Positions 9,341-18,438 of a DNA stretch of 64,000 nt are shown piece after piece. The DNA comes from Legionella wadsworthii DSM 21896 = ATCC 33877 (GTDB taxonomy: Bacteria; Pseudomonadota; Gammaproteobacteria; Legionellales; Legionellaceae): contig NZ_JNIA01000023.1 in NCBI RefSeq assembly GCF_000701265.1, forward strand, positions 186,001 through 250,000, read 5' to 3'. Every line of letters starts with the position of its first letter. Position 1 is the first letter of the stretch. The notes below the pieces were generated by a model. That model searched no databases and was not told the origin of the DNA. It worked only from the letters and a program-made list of their open reading frames with translations. The position numbers and the translations under genes were made by a program.

Positions 9341-10351
9341 TTATTCCATAGTTCCGTTGTATTCACCAACACAAGCAAGACTGTTCAATTGAGCGCGTTT
9401 TAATAATGCTTCTTGTGCTTTGGTAATATTTGCTTTTTTTCCGCCCCAAGTAGCCAAACAGTCTTCTTGTAAAGCTCTTCCAAAAGAAAAGGTCAGTAGC
9501 CAAGGTTGATGATCAATGCTGTTGATGGCATTTAAGTTGGCTGTAGCCTGTTTGGATGATTGGCCACCAGAAAGAAAATTAATTGTAGGTACAGCGGCAG
9601 GAACGTTATTACGGAATACACTGATGGTGTAGTCAGCAACTTCATCTGGTTCACTGAAAGGGCTATGGGCCTTTCCACAAGTGACCATGCTCGGTTTTAA
9701 AATAATATGTTCCAATTCGATTTGGTGAATAAATAAAGCATGGAATAACTCATGAAGAACGATTTCACAAACTTCAGCACAATGTTCTATGGTGTGATCG
9801 CCATCCATTAATACTTCAGGTTCAACTATCGGGACTATCCCTGCTTCCTGGCATGCTGCTGCATAACGAGCCAGGTTTTCTGCCCCCGTTTTTACAGCAG
9901 TTAAGCTAGGAGTAAATTCAGAGATCGAATATACATTACGCCATTTAGCAAATTTAGCACCTAATTTTTTAAAATGTTGCAAACGTTCTGTTAATCCATC
10001 TAAACCTTGGGTTACTTGTTCGTTTTCAGTATTGGCTAAAGGAACTAATCCTTTATCGACTTTAATTCCAGGAACAATACCTTTATTGGCAAATAATTGA
10101 GGGATTGGAGTTCCGTGTTCGTCTGTTTGGCTAAATGTTTCCTCAAATAAAATAACCCCATTTATATATTGCTCCAAATCAGTGGTTGTAGCGAGCAATA
10201 ATCGATAATCTCTGCGGTTTTCTTCGGTATTTTCAACGCCAATGGAGGAAAAGCGCTTTCCTATAGTGGAATTGCTTTCATCTGCTGCTAATATTCCTTT
10301 ACCTTGTTGCAGCATGAGCTCCATAGTATTGGACAATTCTTCATAACTCAT
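9341..10351 (-). CDS. Class I fructose-bisphosphate aldolase
   Basis: Schiff-base aldolase interconverting fructose 1,6-bisphosphate with DHAP and glyceraldehyde 3-phosphate. Motifs of the eukaryote-like class I family: GKGILAADESNSTIGKRF, KGLVPL, the strand PIVEPEVLMDG, the Schiff-base lysine in IILKPSMVTCG, and FLSGGQS. The start at 10351 (336 aa) has AGGAG 10 bases upstream; an upstream in-frame start would add a non-conserved 21-residue leader. Class I aldolase in a gammaproteobacterium is consistent with Legionella central metabolism. It appears to be monocistronic. Confidence 0.95.
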   Translation of the reverse strand: MSYEELSNTMELMLQQGKGILAADESNSTIGKRFSSIGVENTEENRRDYRLLLATTTDLEQYINGVILFEETFSQTDEHGTPIPQLFANKGIVPGIKVDKGLVPLANTENEQVTQGLDGLTERLQHFKKLGAKFAKWRNVYSISEFTPSLTAVKTGAENLARYAAACQEAGIVPIVEPEVLMDGDHTIEHCAEVCEIVLHELFHALFIHQIELEHIILKPSMVTCGKAHSPFSEPDEVADYTISVFRNNVPAAVPTINFLSGGQSSKQATANLNAINSIDHQPWLLTFSFGRALQEDCLATWGGKKANITKAQEALLKRAQLNSLACVGEYNGTME

Positions 10352-10494
10352 AGTGTATTTGCTCCTGATCGTTTCGGCCAAAAAGATGCGATTTATACGC
10401 TCTGATAAGACCACTCCTCATGTAGAGTAGATTACCGAGCTCTAAAAATCCCACCATTTTGTCCTAATCTAGGGAATTGTCAACAGCCTCGAAC

Positions 10495-11229
10495 CTATCT
10501 CGAGATGTATTTTTCACGAATAATTTGTTGCATGGCGAAGCCTCGTTCTTTTAACAAGTTAAAAGACTCATCTATCATTCCAGGATTTCCGCACAGATAA
10601 ACCACATCACGCTCGGGATTGAGGTTTAAAGTAGGAAAGGCATGTTGTACGTAGCCACTGTACTCGCTTGCTGTTAAATCGTGTGCTGGCTGCCTGCTTA
10701 AGTAAGGTCTAAAGGAAAATTTGGGGTACTTTTGGGAAAAATCTAGAAATTCTTGCCCATAAAGAATTTCTTCTCGCCTTTGTACACCTTGCAAAATCAC
10801 TACTTCAAGTTCAGGATGTTGCTCCATGAGCATTGCGATTTCCTGAAGCATTGCTCGATAGGGTGTAATACCTGTACTGGTGGCGACTAATATAAAGCGT
10901 CCGGGAAGATCACCTTTGAGAATAAGCCGACCATAAGGGCCACTTGTCTGGATTGTGTCACCAGGTTTTAAATTAAAAAGAAGTTCAGTACCTGGTCCAT
11001 TGGCAAAATAACCCGCCGCAAATTCAATTTGATTATCTTTTTTGGGCACATTGGCTATACTATAACTACGTTTTAATGATTTACCTTGATGATCGAAATG
11101 AATGGTAATAAATTGTCCGGGTAAATAATTAAAATGAGGCTCTACTTCACAAGTAAAAATGAAATGTTTTACTTTGGGAGAGATCATATATGATTCTTTT
11201 AGGGTGATGGGAAATGTGTTTATTTGCAT
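10495..11229 (-). CDS. Ferredoxin-NADP reductase-like FAD/NAD(P) oxidoreductase
   Basis: Soluble flavoprotein of the FNR superfamily, 244 aa from the ATG at 11229 (a GTG four codons upstream is the alternative). The FAD-binding domain holds PGQFITIHF and the RSYSIAN flavin motif. The NAD(P) half holds GPYGRL, STGITPYRAML and YLCGNPGMIDE. It has no ferredoxin-type 2Fe-2S cysteine cluster, so it should be a stand-alone reductase that passes electrons from NAD(P)H to a separate acceptor. It lies divergent from the dotV-like gene. Confidence 0.85.
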   Translation of the reverse strand: MQINTFPITLKESYMISPKVKHFIFTCEVEPHFNYLPGQFITIHFDHQGKSLKRSYSIANVPKKDNQIEFAAGYFANGPGTELLFNLKPGDTIQTSGPYGRLILKGDLPGRFILVATSTGITPYRAMLQEIAMLMEQHPELEVVILQGVQRREEILYGQEFLDFSQKYPKFSFRPYLSRQPAHDLTASEYSGYVQHAFPTLNLNPERDVVYLCGNPGMIDESFNLLKERGFAMQQIIREKYISR

Positions 11230-11333
11230 GGCGTATGTCACTTTTACCGTAAAAACTAGAGATTATAACCCTGAAATTAGCTTAATATAAGCAAAAATTA
11301 TGCATTACCAATTTAGAGACTTATAATTATAGT

Positions 11334-11876
11334 ATGAATACGCCAGATCTTATAGCAATTTTAGGCAACCTTAGCCGTTCGTTAGACCCAGTACAGCATT
11401 TGATTACGGGAGCTGCTTATCTTTTGGGTATTTTATTCTTTTGGACTGCAATTTCCAAATTTAGAAAAATCGGCGATCACAGAGCACAATCCTCTTCCCA
11501 AGAAAAAATGTATAGTCCCTTGATGTATTTATTTATAGGCGCGGCCCTGCTTTATTTGCCAACAGCTTTAGGCGTTATGGCCAATACATTCTATGGCGTT
11601 GGAAATGTTCTCTCCTATTCATCCTATAATCCGACGAATATTTACAGTTCAATGGGCTTGGTGGTACAAACTGCAGGAATCTTATGGTTTGTCCGCGGGA
11701 GTGTGTTGGTGGCACAGTCAAGTCAACCTGGTACTCAGCATGGACCCAAAGGTTTGGTATTTATTATAGCCGGTGTGCTCGCAATGAATTTTGATAATAC
11801 GATAGCCATGTTAAATTATGTCATGGGTAACGTAGCCAATTGGACTATGGCCATTAAAACCAGTCAGGGATATTAG
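11334..11876 (+). CDS. dotV: IcmC/DotE-family inner-membrane protein (probably DotV)
   Basis: 180 aa protein with about four hydrophobic segments (roughly residues 24-41, 65-82, 106-125, 142-160) and the layout of the Dot/Icm type IVB components IcmC/DotE, IcmD/DotP and DotV. Features of the family are the N-terminal LDPVQHLITGAAYLLG segment, the PLMYLFIGAALLYLPT helix and GLVFIIAGVLAMNFDNT near the end. No other dot/icm gene is nearby, and its position shortly after proA agrees with where I recall dotV lying in L. pneumophila, so DotV is preferred over IcmC. The stop overlaps the convergent neighbour's stop by 4 bases. Confidence 0.75.
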   Translation: MNTPDLIAILGNLSRSLDPVQHLITGAAYLLGILFFWTAISKFRKIGDHRAQSSSQEKMYSPLMYLFIGAALLYLPTALGVMANTFYGVGNVLSYSSYNPTNIYSSMGLVVQTAGILWFVRGSVLVAQSSQPGTQHGPKGLVFIIAGVLAMNFDNTIAMLNYVMGNVANWTMAIKTSQGY

Positions 11877-12166
11877 TCACTTTCCTGATTCTCTTCGCCG
11901 CATATTCTAAGATTGTTAGCCTTGGCAAAATCCATAATAGATTGATACAGCAATGGACTGGATTCTTTGAGTTTGGGATCAAGTAAGACACATTGGTATC
12001 CTTCGCTATTCATGCTAGGGCGTAACAATGGAGAATAATGTATACGACTGTTTTTAAAGCTTGCCAGCGAACCACTCATTCGTTCTGCCCAGTCACTAGG
12101 ACGGAAAGTTTTTCCTTGAGAAGTAATTCCTTCTATAATGATTGTCTTGTTTTTAGATGCAGCCAT
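11873..12166 (-). CDS. DUF3579 domain protein
   Basis: 97 aa small soluble protein matching my memory of the DUF3579 family: IIIEGITSQGKTFRPSDWAE near the N-terminus, then a YSPLLRPS segment and a C-terminal SIMDFAKANNLRI helix. No function is established to my knowledge. I use the ATG at 12166; extending upstream would need a TTG. No strong ribosome-binding site is visible. It is convergent with, and overlaps by 4 bases, the dotV-like gene. Confidence 0.75.
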   Translation of the reverse strand: MAASKNKTIIIEGITSQGKTFRPSDWAERMSGSLASFKNSRIHYSPLLRPSMNSEGYQCVLLDPKLKESSPLLYQSIMDFAKANNLRICGEENQESD

Positions 12167-12339
12167 ATCTTTATACAATATAAATACAGTATGTTAAGTA
12201 TACCATCATAAAAGCGGTGCTGTACTGAAAATTATTCATTTTGTAAAAATAAATTGTGTTAAATTTGGTTTTCAAAAGTAATTTTTATCCCTATTATGTA
12301 CATCATGTGAGTGTTTGGTATTTTTAAAGGTTATTAGGA

Positions 12340-13077
12340 ATGGAAAAAGAAAGTCATTCTGGTATATATTTATTGCCTAATTTATTTACAACAGCCAGTC
12401 TTTTTGCAGCTTTTTATTCTCTTGTAGCCTCTATGAAAGGACAATTTGAGGCTTCTATCATTGCTATATTTATTGGCATGATCGCAGATGGGCTTGATGG
12501 GAGGATTGCGCGCTTAACGAATACCCAAACTGAATTTGGTGCGGAATACGATAGTTTATCCGATATGGTTACCTTTGGCGTTGCCCCGTCCTTACTGGTT
12601 TACAACTTAATTCTAAGTCATCTGGGTAAAGTGGGTTGGCTCGTCGCTTTTGTTTACACGGCTGCTGTTGCTTTACGGTTGGCTCGCTTTAATACGCAAA
12701 TTGAGACAGCGGACAGGAAGTATTTTCAAGGGTTACCTTGTCCTCCCGCCGCCGCAGTCATGGCTTCTTTTGCCTGGATTTGCTATCAGAATGAATGGCA
12801 GAACCTGTTTATTGCTGTGTTTAGTGCCATTTTGTCTTTAACTATGTCAGGATTAATGGTGTCTAATTTTCGTTATTACAGTTTCAAGGAAGTGGACTTC
12901 AAGGGAAAAGTTCCATTTCTTTATGTTTTAGTTATGATTATATTATTTGTGGCGATTGCAGCGAACCCTTCGTTGGTTTTATTTGTCAGTTTTACTGCTT
13001 ACGCTTTATCTGGATTATTGATTACTTTAGTTGCCTTAAATAAAATGAGGAAACATCGAAAGCATCAGGAGAAGTAA
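12340..13077 (+). CDS. pssA: CDP-diacylglycerol-serine O-phosphatidyltransferase
   Basis: Makes phosphatidylserine, the precursor of phosphatidylethanolamine, from CDP-diacylglycerol and serine in the inner membrane. 245 aa with about six to seven hydrophobic segments. The CDP-alcohol phosphatidyltransferase signature is complete: Asp53-Gly54, Ala57-Arg58, Gly67, Asp71 and Asp75. This is the integral membrane (type II) PssA rather than the E. coli phospholipase-D-like enzyme. It appears to be a single transcription unit. Confidence 0.95.
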   Translation: MEKESHSGIYLLPNLFTTASLFAAFYSLVASMKGQFEASIIAIFIGMIADGLDGRIARLTNTQTEFGAEYDSLSDMVTFGVAPSLLVYNLILSHLGKVGWLVAFVYTAAVALRLARFNTQIETADRKYFQGLPCPPAAAVMASFAWICYQNEWQNLFIAVFSAILSLTMSGLMVSNFRYYSFKEVDFKGKVPFLYVLVMIILFVAIAANPSLVLFVSFTAYALSGLLITLVALNKMRKHRKHQEK

Positions 13078-13105
13078 ACAGCATGCAGGGGAGATCTAAA
13101 AAATA

Positions 13106-13374
13106 CTATTCACCTTCACCAAAATAATTGTTAATTAATGGGTTAATGCTTCATTCATTTCCGCCTCATCAGGTCCATCGATTTCCATAAGGAGCTCACT
13201 GCCTTTATTGGCAGCTAGCATCATGACTCCCATAATACTTTTGCCATTTACAGTTTGAGAGTTACTCGTAATATTAATTTGGCTTTGGTATTTTGATGCC
13301 GTAGAAACAAATTTTGCCGAAGCGCGTGCATGTAAGCCCAATTTATTAATTATTTTAATTTTAGTTTTAATCAT
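13106..13374 (-). pseudogene. HPr-like phosphocarrier (NPr), C-terminus frameshifted
   Basis: PTS-type phosphocarrier. The frame from 13374 has the active-site His15 in GLHARAS and Ser46 in NGKSIMG, then stops after 79 residues at 13135, short of the family's roughly 88-90. If one base is restored in the CCC run near 13142, the frame continues LINNYFGEGE and stops at 13106, giving exactly 89 residues with a normal C-terminal helix. This is therefore a one-base deletion, real or an assembly error; a functional 79-residue protein is possible. It follows hpf and rpoN, the position of NPr (ptsO) in the nitrogen PTS; ptsN is not next to it. Confidence 0.8.
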
Positions 13375-13492
13375 AGCGCCACAAATGTATCATGAAATAG
13401 GCAATAAGTGTAGCTCTGTGCAGCAAGTAAAACTCAATGGAACCTCATCATGAGTTTCACTTTGCTGCCTCAAAGCGACTATGGAGATTCTA

Positions 13493-13786
13493 TTAATCGT
13501 GATGTTTTTGGCTTTTTTCTTTGTGCTTCATTAATTGCCGCTCTAATTTTTCAATCAAAGTATCGATGGCAGCATATAAATCTTCAGATTCTGAGCTGGC
13601 ATGCAGTTCACCCTTATTGACATGAATCGTTGCCTCTGCAATTTGACGTAATTTTTCTACATTTAAAACCACATTAATTGATTTAATTTGATCGAAGTGG
13701 CGCTCCAGTTTATCGAATTTTTCTTCCGTAAAAGTCCTCAGGGCAGGGGTAACCTCAATATGATGTCCTGTAATGTGAATTAACAT
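13493..13786 (-). CDS. hpf: Ribosome hibernation-promoting factor, HPF/RaiA family
   Basis: Short-form (97 aa) protein that binds the 30S decoding centre and inactivates ribosomes in stationary phase. It has the typical ITGHHIEVTPALRTFTEEKF start, the VEKLRQIAEATIHVNKGELHA strand pair and the DLYAAIDTLIEKLERQL helix. The start at 13786 is supported by a strong TTGGAGG site 5-7 bases upstream. It lies 44 bases downstream of rpoN, the conserved sigma-54 locus arrangement. Confidence 0.95.
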   Translation of the reverse strand: MLIHITGHHIEVTPALRTFTEEKFDKLERHFDQIKSINVVLNVEKLRQIAEATIHVNKGELHASSESEDLYAAIDTLIEKLERQLMKHKEKSQKHHD

Positions 13787-13830
13787 AAAAACCTCCAAGT
13801 TACATAGAACCATGATGAAATCATGATCTT

Positions 13831-15231
13831 TCAATGATTACAAATTATTTTTCTTTCATTAGATGGAGCAATACCCATTGCTTCACGATATTTTGCTACG
13901 GTACGTCTCGCTACTTTAATACCCTGTCCTTCTAATAACTGAGTTATTTTACTGTCACTTAATGGTTTTTTTCTATTCTCCGCAGAAATTAATTTTTTAA
14001 TGAGAGCACGAATTGCTGTAGAGGAGCACTCATCGCCAGCATCTGTATTCACATGGCTTGAAAAAAAGTATTTTAGCTCAAAAACTCCTCTAGGAGTATG
14101 GATAAATTTTTGTGTGGTCACGCGTGAAATGGTAGATTCATGCATGTCCAATGCGGAAGCAACATCATTGAGAATTAAAGGTTTCATTGCTTCTTCACCA
14201 TATTCCAAGAAACCTTTTTGATATTCCATAATGCATGTGCCTACTTTAAGTAAAGTTTCTTGACGGCTTTGGATACTTTTTAGAAACCATCGCGCTTCTT
14301 GCAAATTATTTTTTAAAAATTGGTTATCCGCGCTATTGTTTGCCCGTTGAATTAATGAGGCATACTGACTGTTTATGGATAAATTAGGGAGCACATTTTG
14401 ATTCAATTGAACTTTCCATTTGTTGTTTATTTTTTTTACTGTTAAATCGGGAATAATATACTCTGTTATTTCTTCATGAATTAAGTTGCCTGGTTTTGGA
14501 TTCAAACTCTGTATCGTCTTCAATACTTCATCCATTGTTTTTTCATTTATATGAAAATTTTTCATCAACTGTTTGTAATTATGCTGTGCCAGCATTTCAA
14601 TATTTTCATTAATGATTTGTTTGGTTAATGCCAAATGCTCTGCATTCATCGGAAGTTGTTCCAGCTGCACCAGTAATGTTTCGGCAAGGTTTACAGAGGC
14701 ACAGCCTACGGGATCAAATAATTGCAAACGATGGCGTACGGCTTCAATTTCATCTAAATCGAGTGGATGCTCATCACTGGTAAGACTTGCATGCAATTCA
14801 TCCACCGATACTGTAAGAAAGCCATCGCCATTCACTGCATCAATTATTGCCGTGGCGATAGCCCTATCCACATCGCTCATCGGAGATAATTCAAGCTGCC
14901 ATCTTAAATGATCTTGTAAGTTGGTTGTGGTGCAGTGCAGATTATCGAAATTATAATCATTCTCCTCAAACGAAAGTTTTTTGCTTTGGCTTTGATACAA
15001 TTCAGACCATTGGTAATCATAAGACTCATCATGCTGTTCTTTTATCTCATTGATTTCATATTCTTCTTTCTCTTCATTTGGGGTGGCTTCAAGCATAGGG
15101 TTAGATTCGACAATAAGCTGAATTTCTTGTTGTAAATCAATCGTAGATAATTGCAACAGTCTTATGGCTTGCTGTAACTGGGGGGTCAGTGTTAAATGTT
15201 GGCTGATATTGAGTTGCAATGATGGTTTCAT
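13831..15231 (-). CDS. rpoN: RNA polymerase sigma-54 factor
   Basis: 466 aa sigma factor for promoters with -24/-12 elements that need AAA+ activators. Region I is the Gln/Leu-rich LNISQHLTLTPQLQQAIRLL; an acidic linker follows (about residues 50-75); the core-binding domain is central; and the C-terminal DNA-binding part ends with the RpoN box ARRTVAKYRE close to the terminus. In Legionella RpoN works with FleQ to control flagellar genes (family knowledge). It heads the rpoN-hpf-npr unit. Confidence 0.97.
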   Translation of the reverse strand: MKPSLQLNISQHLTLTPQLQQAIRLLQLSTIDLQQEIQLIVESNPMLEATPNEEKEEYEINEIKEQHDESYDYQWSELYQSQSKKLSFEENDYNFDNLHCTTTNLQDHLRWQLELSPMSDVDRAIATAIIDAVNGDGFLTVSVDELHASLTSDEHPLDLDEIEAVRHRLQLFDPVGCASVNLAETLLVQLEQLPMNAEHLALTKQIINENIEMLAQHNYKQLMKNFHINEKTMDEVLKTIQSLNPKPGNLIHEEITEYIIPDLTVKKINNKWKVQLNQNVLPNLSINSQYASLIQRANNSADNQFLKNNLQEARWFLKSIQSRQETLLKVGTCIMEYQKGFLEYGEEAMKPLILNDVASALDMHESTISRVTTQKFIHTPRGVFELKYFFSSHVNTDAGDECSSTAIRALIKKLISAENRKKPLSDSKITQLLEGQGIKVARRTVAKYREAMGIAPSNERKIICNH

Positions 15232-15375
15232 TCAAATCCTCTTTGTATTCATTGCTGTTTAATAACAGTTTAAACGATTCGTGAGGATAATCCAGTAGCT
15301 ATGGGATGAATTAGTTTCAACACTGCAGAAAGTATTTTTTGATTGGCAAGAAAATGAGAAGAAATAAAGGTAAAT

Positions 15376-15403
15376 TTTTAGCCTCATCATCATGAGGCTA
15401 AAA
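15376..15403 (-). terminator. Terminator after rpmB-rpmG
   Basis: A perfect 12-bp stem TTTTAGCCTCAT (15376-15387) / ATGAGGCTAAAA (15392-15403) with a CATC loop lies directly after the rpmG stop and reads into ATTT on the minus strand. It could also act for transcription from the other side. Confidence 0.75.
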
Positions 15404-15406
15404 TTA

Positions 15407-15571
15407 TTATTTTACTTTTTTCTCTTTGAAAAGAACGTGCTTTCGTACTTTGGGATCATACATCATAAGCTCCATCTTCTCAGGATGATTTCTTGGGTTT
15501 TTAGTTGTGGTTTTATAGTATCCAGTTCCTGCTGTGGATTCCATTTTCACTTTAATAGTGACCGCTGCCAT
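15407..15571 (-). CDS. rpmG: 50S ribosomal protein L33
   Basis: 54 aa basic ribosomal protein. Translation from the ATG at 15571 begins [20 protein letters not shown] and ends [10 protein letters not shown]. The [18 protein letters not shown] core is typical of L33. It lacks the zinc-binding CXXC pairs of the paralogous C+ form, so it does not need zinc. It sits 15 bases after rpmB in the standard rpmB-rpmG order and is followed by a hairpin terminator. Confidence 0.97.
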   Translation of the reverse strand: MAAVTIKVKMESTAGTGYYKTTTKNPRNHPEKMELMMYDPKVRKHVLFKEKKVK

Positions 15572-15586
15572 GGTTTATCCCCTTAA

Positions 15587-15823
15587 TTATACTTTTTCGC
15601 CTTTAGCTCTGAGTTTATCCAGAACTGCTTTTATACCTAATTTGTCAACAATACGCATACCTTTGGTACTCAGTTTTAATGTGACAAATCGTTTCTCTTC
15701 TTCAACCCAAAAGCTATGGTTCTGAATATTAGGCAGAAAGCGTCTTTTAGTTTTGTTGTTAGCGTGCGACACTTTATGACCAGTCATGGGTCGCTTGCCA
15801 GTTACCTGACATACTCTAGACAT
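15587..15823 (-). CDS. rpmB: 50S ribosomal protein L28
   Basis: 78 aa ribosomal protein with the L28 signature [20 protein letters not shown] and the central [21 protein letters not shown]. The length equals the proteobacterial standard. It is the first gene of rpmB-rpmG. The region 15824-16123 upstream holds its promoter and that of divergent trmB. Confidence 0.98.
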   Translation of the reverse strand: MSRVCQVTGKRPMTGHKVSHANNKTKRRFLPNIQNHSFWVEEEKRFVTLKLSTKGMRIVDKLGIKAVLDKLRAKGEKV

Positions 15824-16065
15824 TGCGTTACTCCAAAATAGGTTTCAATTTAGGGCTTTTTCTTCAGTTGTCTTCGACAATCGGCTTTAATTTTCTACAC
15901 TTCGATGGGTGCATACATTGTATGTACCAGACACCGATACTCAAAATTCAAAGCCATTGGCTCTAACTACTGAAACATAATAGACCCTATTGGTCTTTGT
16001 AAAATTCTGGGCATATAGCCGGATGTGAAATACAAGAGCGGTTTTATATCAAAAAAACGCCTTAG

Positions 16066-16093
16066 TTGCAAGATTTTTGTAAAAACATATAAT
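16066..16093 (+). promoter_or_regulatory. Probable sigma-70 promoter of trmB
   Basis: TTGCAA (16066-16071) and a perfect TATAAT (16088-16093) are separated by 16 bases, about 30 bases upstream of the trmB ATG. It lies in the 300-base rpmB/trmB intergenic region, in which I see no gene. Confidence 0.55.
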
Positions 16094-16123
16094 TCACGAT
16101 TTGACAAAATATGAGTGTTATTA

Positions 16124-16804
16124 ATGCAACGCAGAATTAAAAGTTATGTTTTACGGGCTGGGCGAGTGAGTAACCGCCAGCGTCAAGGTCTCGATCTTTG
16201 GCTTCAAAATTATGAACTTACTGTAAATGGAACCCCTTGGGATTTAACAAAAGAATTTGATCACACGGCAGATACTGTTATTGAAATAGGTTTTGGCATG
16301 GGTGCCTCGTTGTTAACCATGGCTAAAAATAATCCCGAAAAAAATTATATAGGGGTTGAGGTACATTTAGCTGGCGTTGGAAGTTTAGCTGCTGATTTGC
16401 ATGAATATCAATTATCCAATGTACGGATCGTTGTTCATGATGCAGTGGAGGTTTTACGCACTCAATTTTTAGATAATTCGCTTGCCGGGGTACAAATTTT
16501 TTTCCCTGATCCATGGCATAAAAAACGCCATCATAAAAGACGCTTGATTCAGAAAGAGTTTATTCAATTGCTAGCTCAGAAATTAAAACCGGGTGGTTTT
16601 ATCCATTGCGCAACCGATTGGCAGGATTATGCAGAGTACATGTTAGCGATTCTATCAACAGAACCTTCTTTACAGAATACACAAAATGATGGAGGTTTTT
16701 CTCCCAGACCCCTTTCACGCCCACTTACTAAATTTGAACAAAGGGGACAACGTTTGGGGCATGGAGTATGGGATTTGATTTTCATTAAAAGGAATGACTC
16801 TTAA
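16124..16804 (+). CDS. trmB: tRNA (guanine-N7-)-methyltransferase
   Basis: SAM-dependent enzyme that makes m7G46 in the tRNA variable loop. 226 aa from the ATG at 16124 (a GTG three codons earlier is possible). Motifs: RIKSYVLRAGRVSNRQ at the N-terminus, the SAM-binding VIEIGFGMGASLLTMA, IGVEVHLAGVG, and the family-specific FFPDPWHKKRHHKRRL, then CATDWQDYAEYML. The Legionella protein is close to the E. coli-type TrmB in length. Confidence 0.97.
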   Translation: MQRRIKSYVLRAGRVSNRQRQGLDLWLQNYELTVNGTPWDLTKEFDHTADTVIEIGFGMGASLLTMAKNNPEKNYIGVEVHLAGVGSLAADLHEYQLSNVRIVVHDAVEVLRTQFLDNSLAGVQIFFPDPWHKKRHHKRRLIQKEFIQLLAQKLKPGGFIHCATDWQDYAEYMLAILSTEPSLQNTQNDGGFSPRPLSRPLTKFEQRGQRLGHGVWDLIFIKRNDS

Positions 16805-16932
16805 TGAGGTGCCCTATCAACACTCAAGTGATTGATTCATTACTGGTTTTGTAGAAGTTTTAACTATTCTTTTGATCTTCTATTGTCCAATGTGTAATAT
16901 AAAACGGGAAGGAATACTACAGGGGACGTATT

Positions 16933-18336
16933 ATGGAATTTATCAAAGAAATAAATGCAGCAATCAAATTAGGATTGGATGAGTTTCAAAAATTCATTAG
17001 GGAAAAGCTGCAGGAAAATCAAAGTTATCTTGAAAGGCCTTTCTGGATAAATGGTGGAAGACAGATCACTGTACTAAATTATCTGATTCATCTGCATCAT
17101 CAAAAAATCGAGAACTCAATTGATGAAGGAATTCCCTTCGATTTAACCCGTTTTATTGATGAGATTTTAAACCAAGTTCAGGATAAAAATATCGGCTTGC
17201 CACTCCATCAAGCAATTTCTGAATCCAAAATTGAATTGGCCCTTCATCTTCTAGAAAACTTTACTTTTAATGTGGATCACCGAGATGAGGAGGGGCGGAC
17301 CCTATTGTCTTTGGCCTTAACCACGAAAGACCGTGCATTATTAACCAAAATTTTAGATTGTAAACCCAATATCCATGCAGCAACCCGTTTTCCAGAGGAC
17401 AATATACTTTTCCAACCCCTACATCAAGCCATACTGTTGGATTTTGCTTCGGGGGTGAACAATTTAACAAGAGCTGGAGCAGATGTAGCAAATCCTGTGG
17501 GCGTACAGAAAGACACTCCGCTCTTGTTAGCGGCAGGACAGGGAAAAATTAAGGCATTAGAAGCATTGTTGGAGGAAGCGCCGGTAGAGCTGCTAAAAAT
17601 TGACGCTGAGAATGATAATAATTCTGAGGATGTGAACCATGGCGAAACAGCCCTTGAAGCACTTTGTAGGCAATTGGAGCGTAACCGTAAGGATAAAGAA
17701 TTGATTCGAGGCGTTGCTATGTTGCTTTGCCGCGGAGCAGAACCCCCGCGAAAAGATGGATTGTGCCAATTATTAGCCGATAGACGCAGTGATTTGCTTA
17801 AAGAAATTGATGCTTATATGGATACCAGACCTGGATTGGTTGATCCTTTTGTAAACCGATGTCATATCACCGACAGCGCATTGTACAAAATTATGTATGT
17901 CGATCATTCCTGGGGAAGTACGTTACGTCAGCTTTTTGGAAAGCCAAGTGATGCAGCTTTCGCCATTGAACGGCTGGTTACTCGAAAATATAGCCGCCGT
18001 TCTGAAGGGGAACATGATGCGATCTTGCCAACTGCCGCTGCAGTTCCGTTAAGAGGAGATGAACCCCCTTTAAAACTCTATGCTGAATTTGTAAGAAGAT
18101 ATAATGAGGCTTATGAAAATCAAAGAATTCCTAATCCCTGGAGTACGATGCGATGGTTGATTGCTGAAGGAAAATGTAATTGGAGCACAGTTAAAGAATA
18201 TGCGCGTAATCATCCTGGATCCAGAACGCAGATTATATTTGATGATATGTTTAAAACGTTACCTAAAATGCAAGTCCATGAAAAGATTGAAAACGCAACA
18301 GTAGAAGTTCCTCATGAAAACCAGGTGACTTTGTAA
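16933..18336 (+). CDS. Ankyrin-repeat protein, probable Dot/Icm effector
   Basis: 467 aa with no signal peptide or transmembrane segment. Four to five ankyrin-like units occupy about residues 88-275: PLHQAISESKIELALHLLE, GRTLLSLALTTKDRALLTKI, PLHQAILLDF, TPLLLAAGQGKIKALEALL and a divergent HGETALEALCRQL. The C-terminal 170 residues show no domain I recognise and end with a polar, Glu-containing tail of the kind seen in Dot/Icm substrates. Its place after trmB suggests the LegA12/AnkC orthologue of L. pneumophila (from memory). GTATTATGG with GGGGAC upstream sets the start. Host target unknown. Confidence 0.8.
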   Translation: MEFIKEINAAIKLGLDEFQKFIREKLQENQSYLERPFWINGGRQITVLNYLIHLHHQKIENSIDEGIPFDLTRFIDEILNQVQDKNIGLPLHQAISESKIELALHLLENFTFNVDHRDEEGRTLLSLALTTKDRALLTKILDCKPNIHAATRFPEDNILFQPLHQAILLDFASGVNNLTRAGADVANPVGVQKDTPLLLAAGQGKIKALEALLEEAPVELLKIDAENDNNSEDVNHGETALEALCRQLERNRKDKELIRGVAMLLCRGAEPPRKDGLCQLLADRRSDLLKEIDAYMDTRPGLVDPFVNRCHITDSALYKIMYVDHSWGSTLRQLFGKPSDAAFAIERLVTRKYSRRSEGEHDAILPTAAAVPLRGDEPPLKLYAEFVRRYNEAYENQRIPNPWSTMRWLIAEGKCNWSTVKEYARNHPGSRTQIIFDDMFKTLPKMQVHEKIENATVEVPHENQVTL

Positions 18337-18438
18337 ATTGCCTGTCTCATGAAAAAGGTCTAGCTTAAGTACGGATGGATATGACGTGAACATTGGATTA
18401 TTATAATTTGAATTAAAACCTTTAGGACGTGGCATTCT

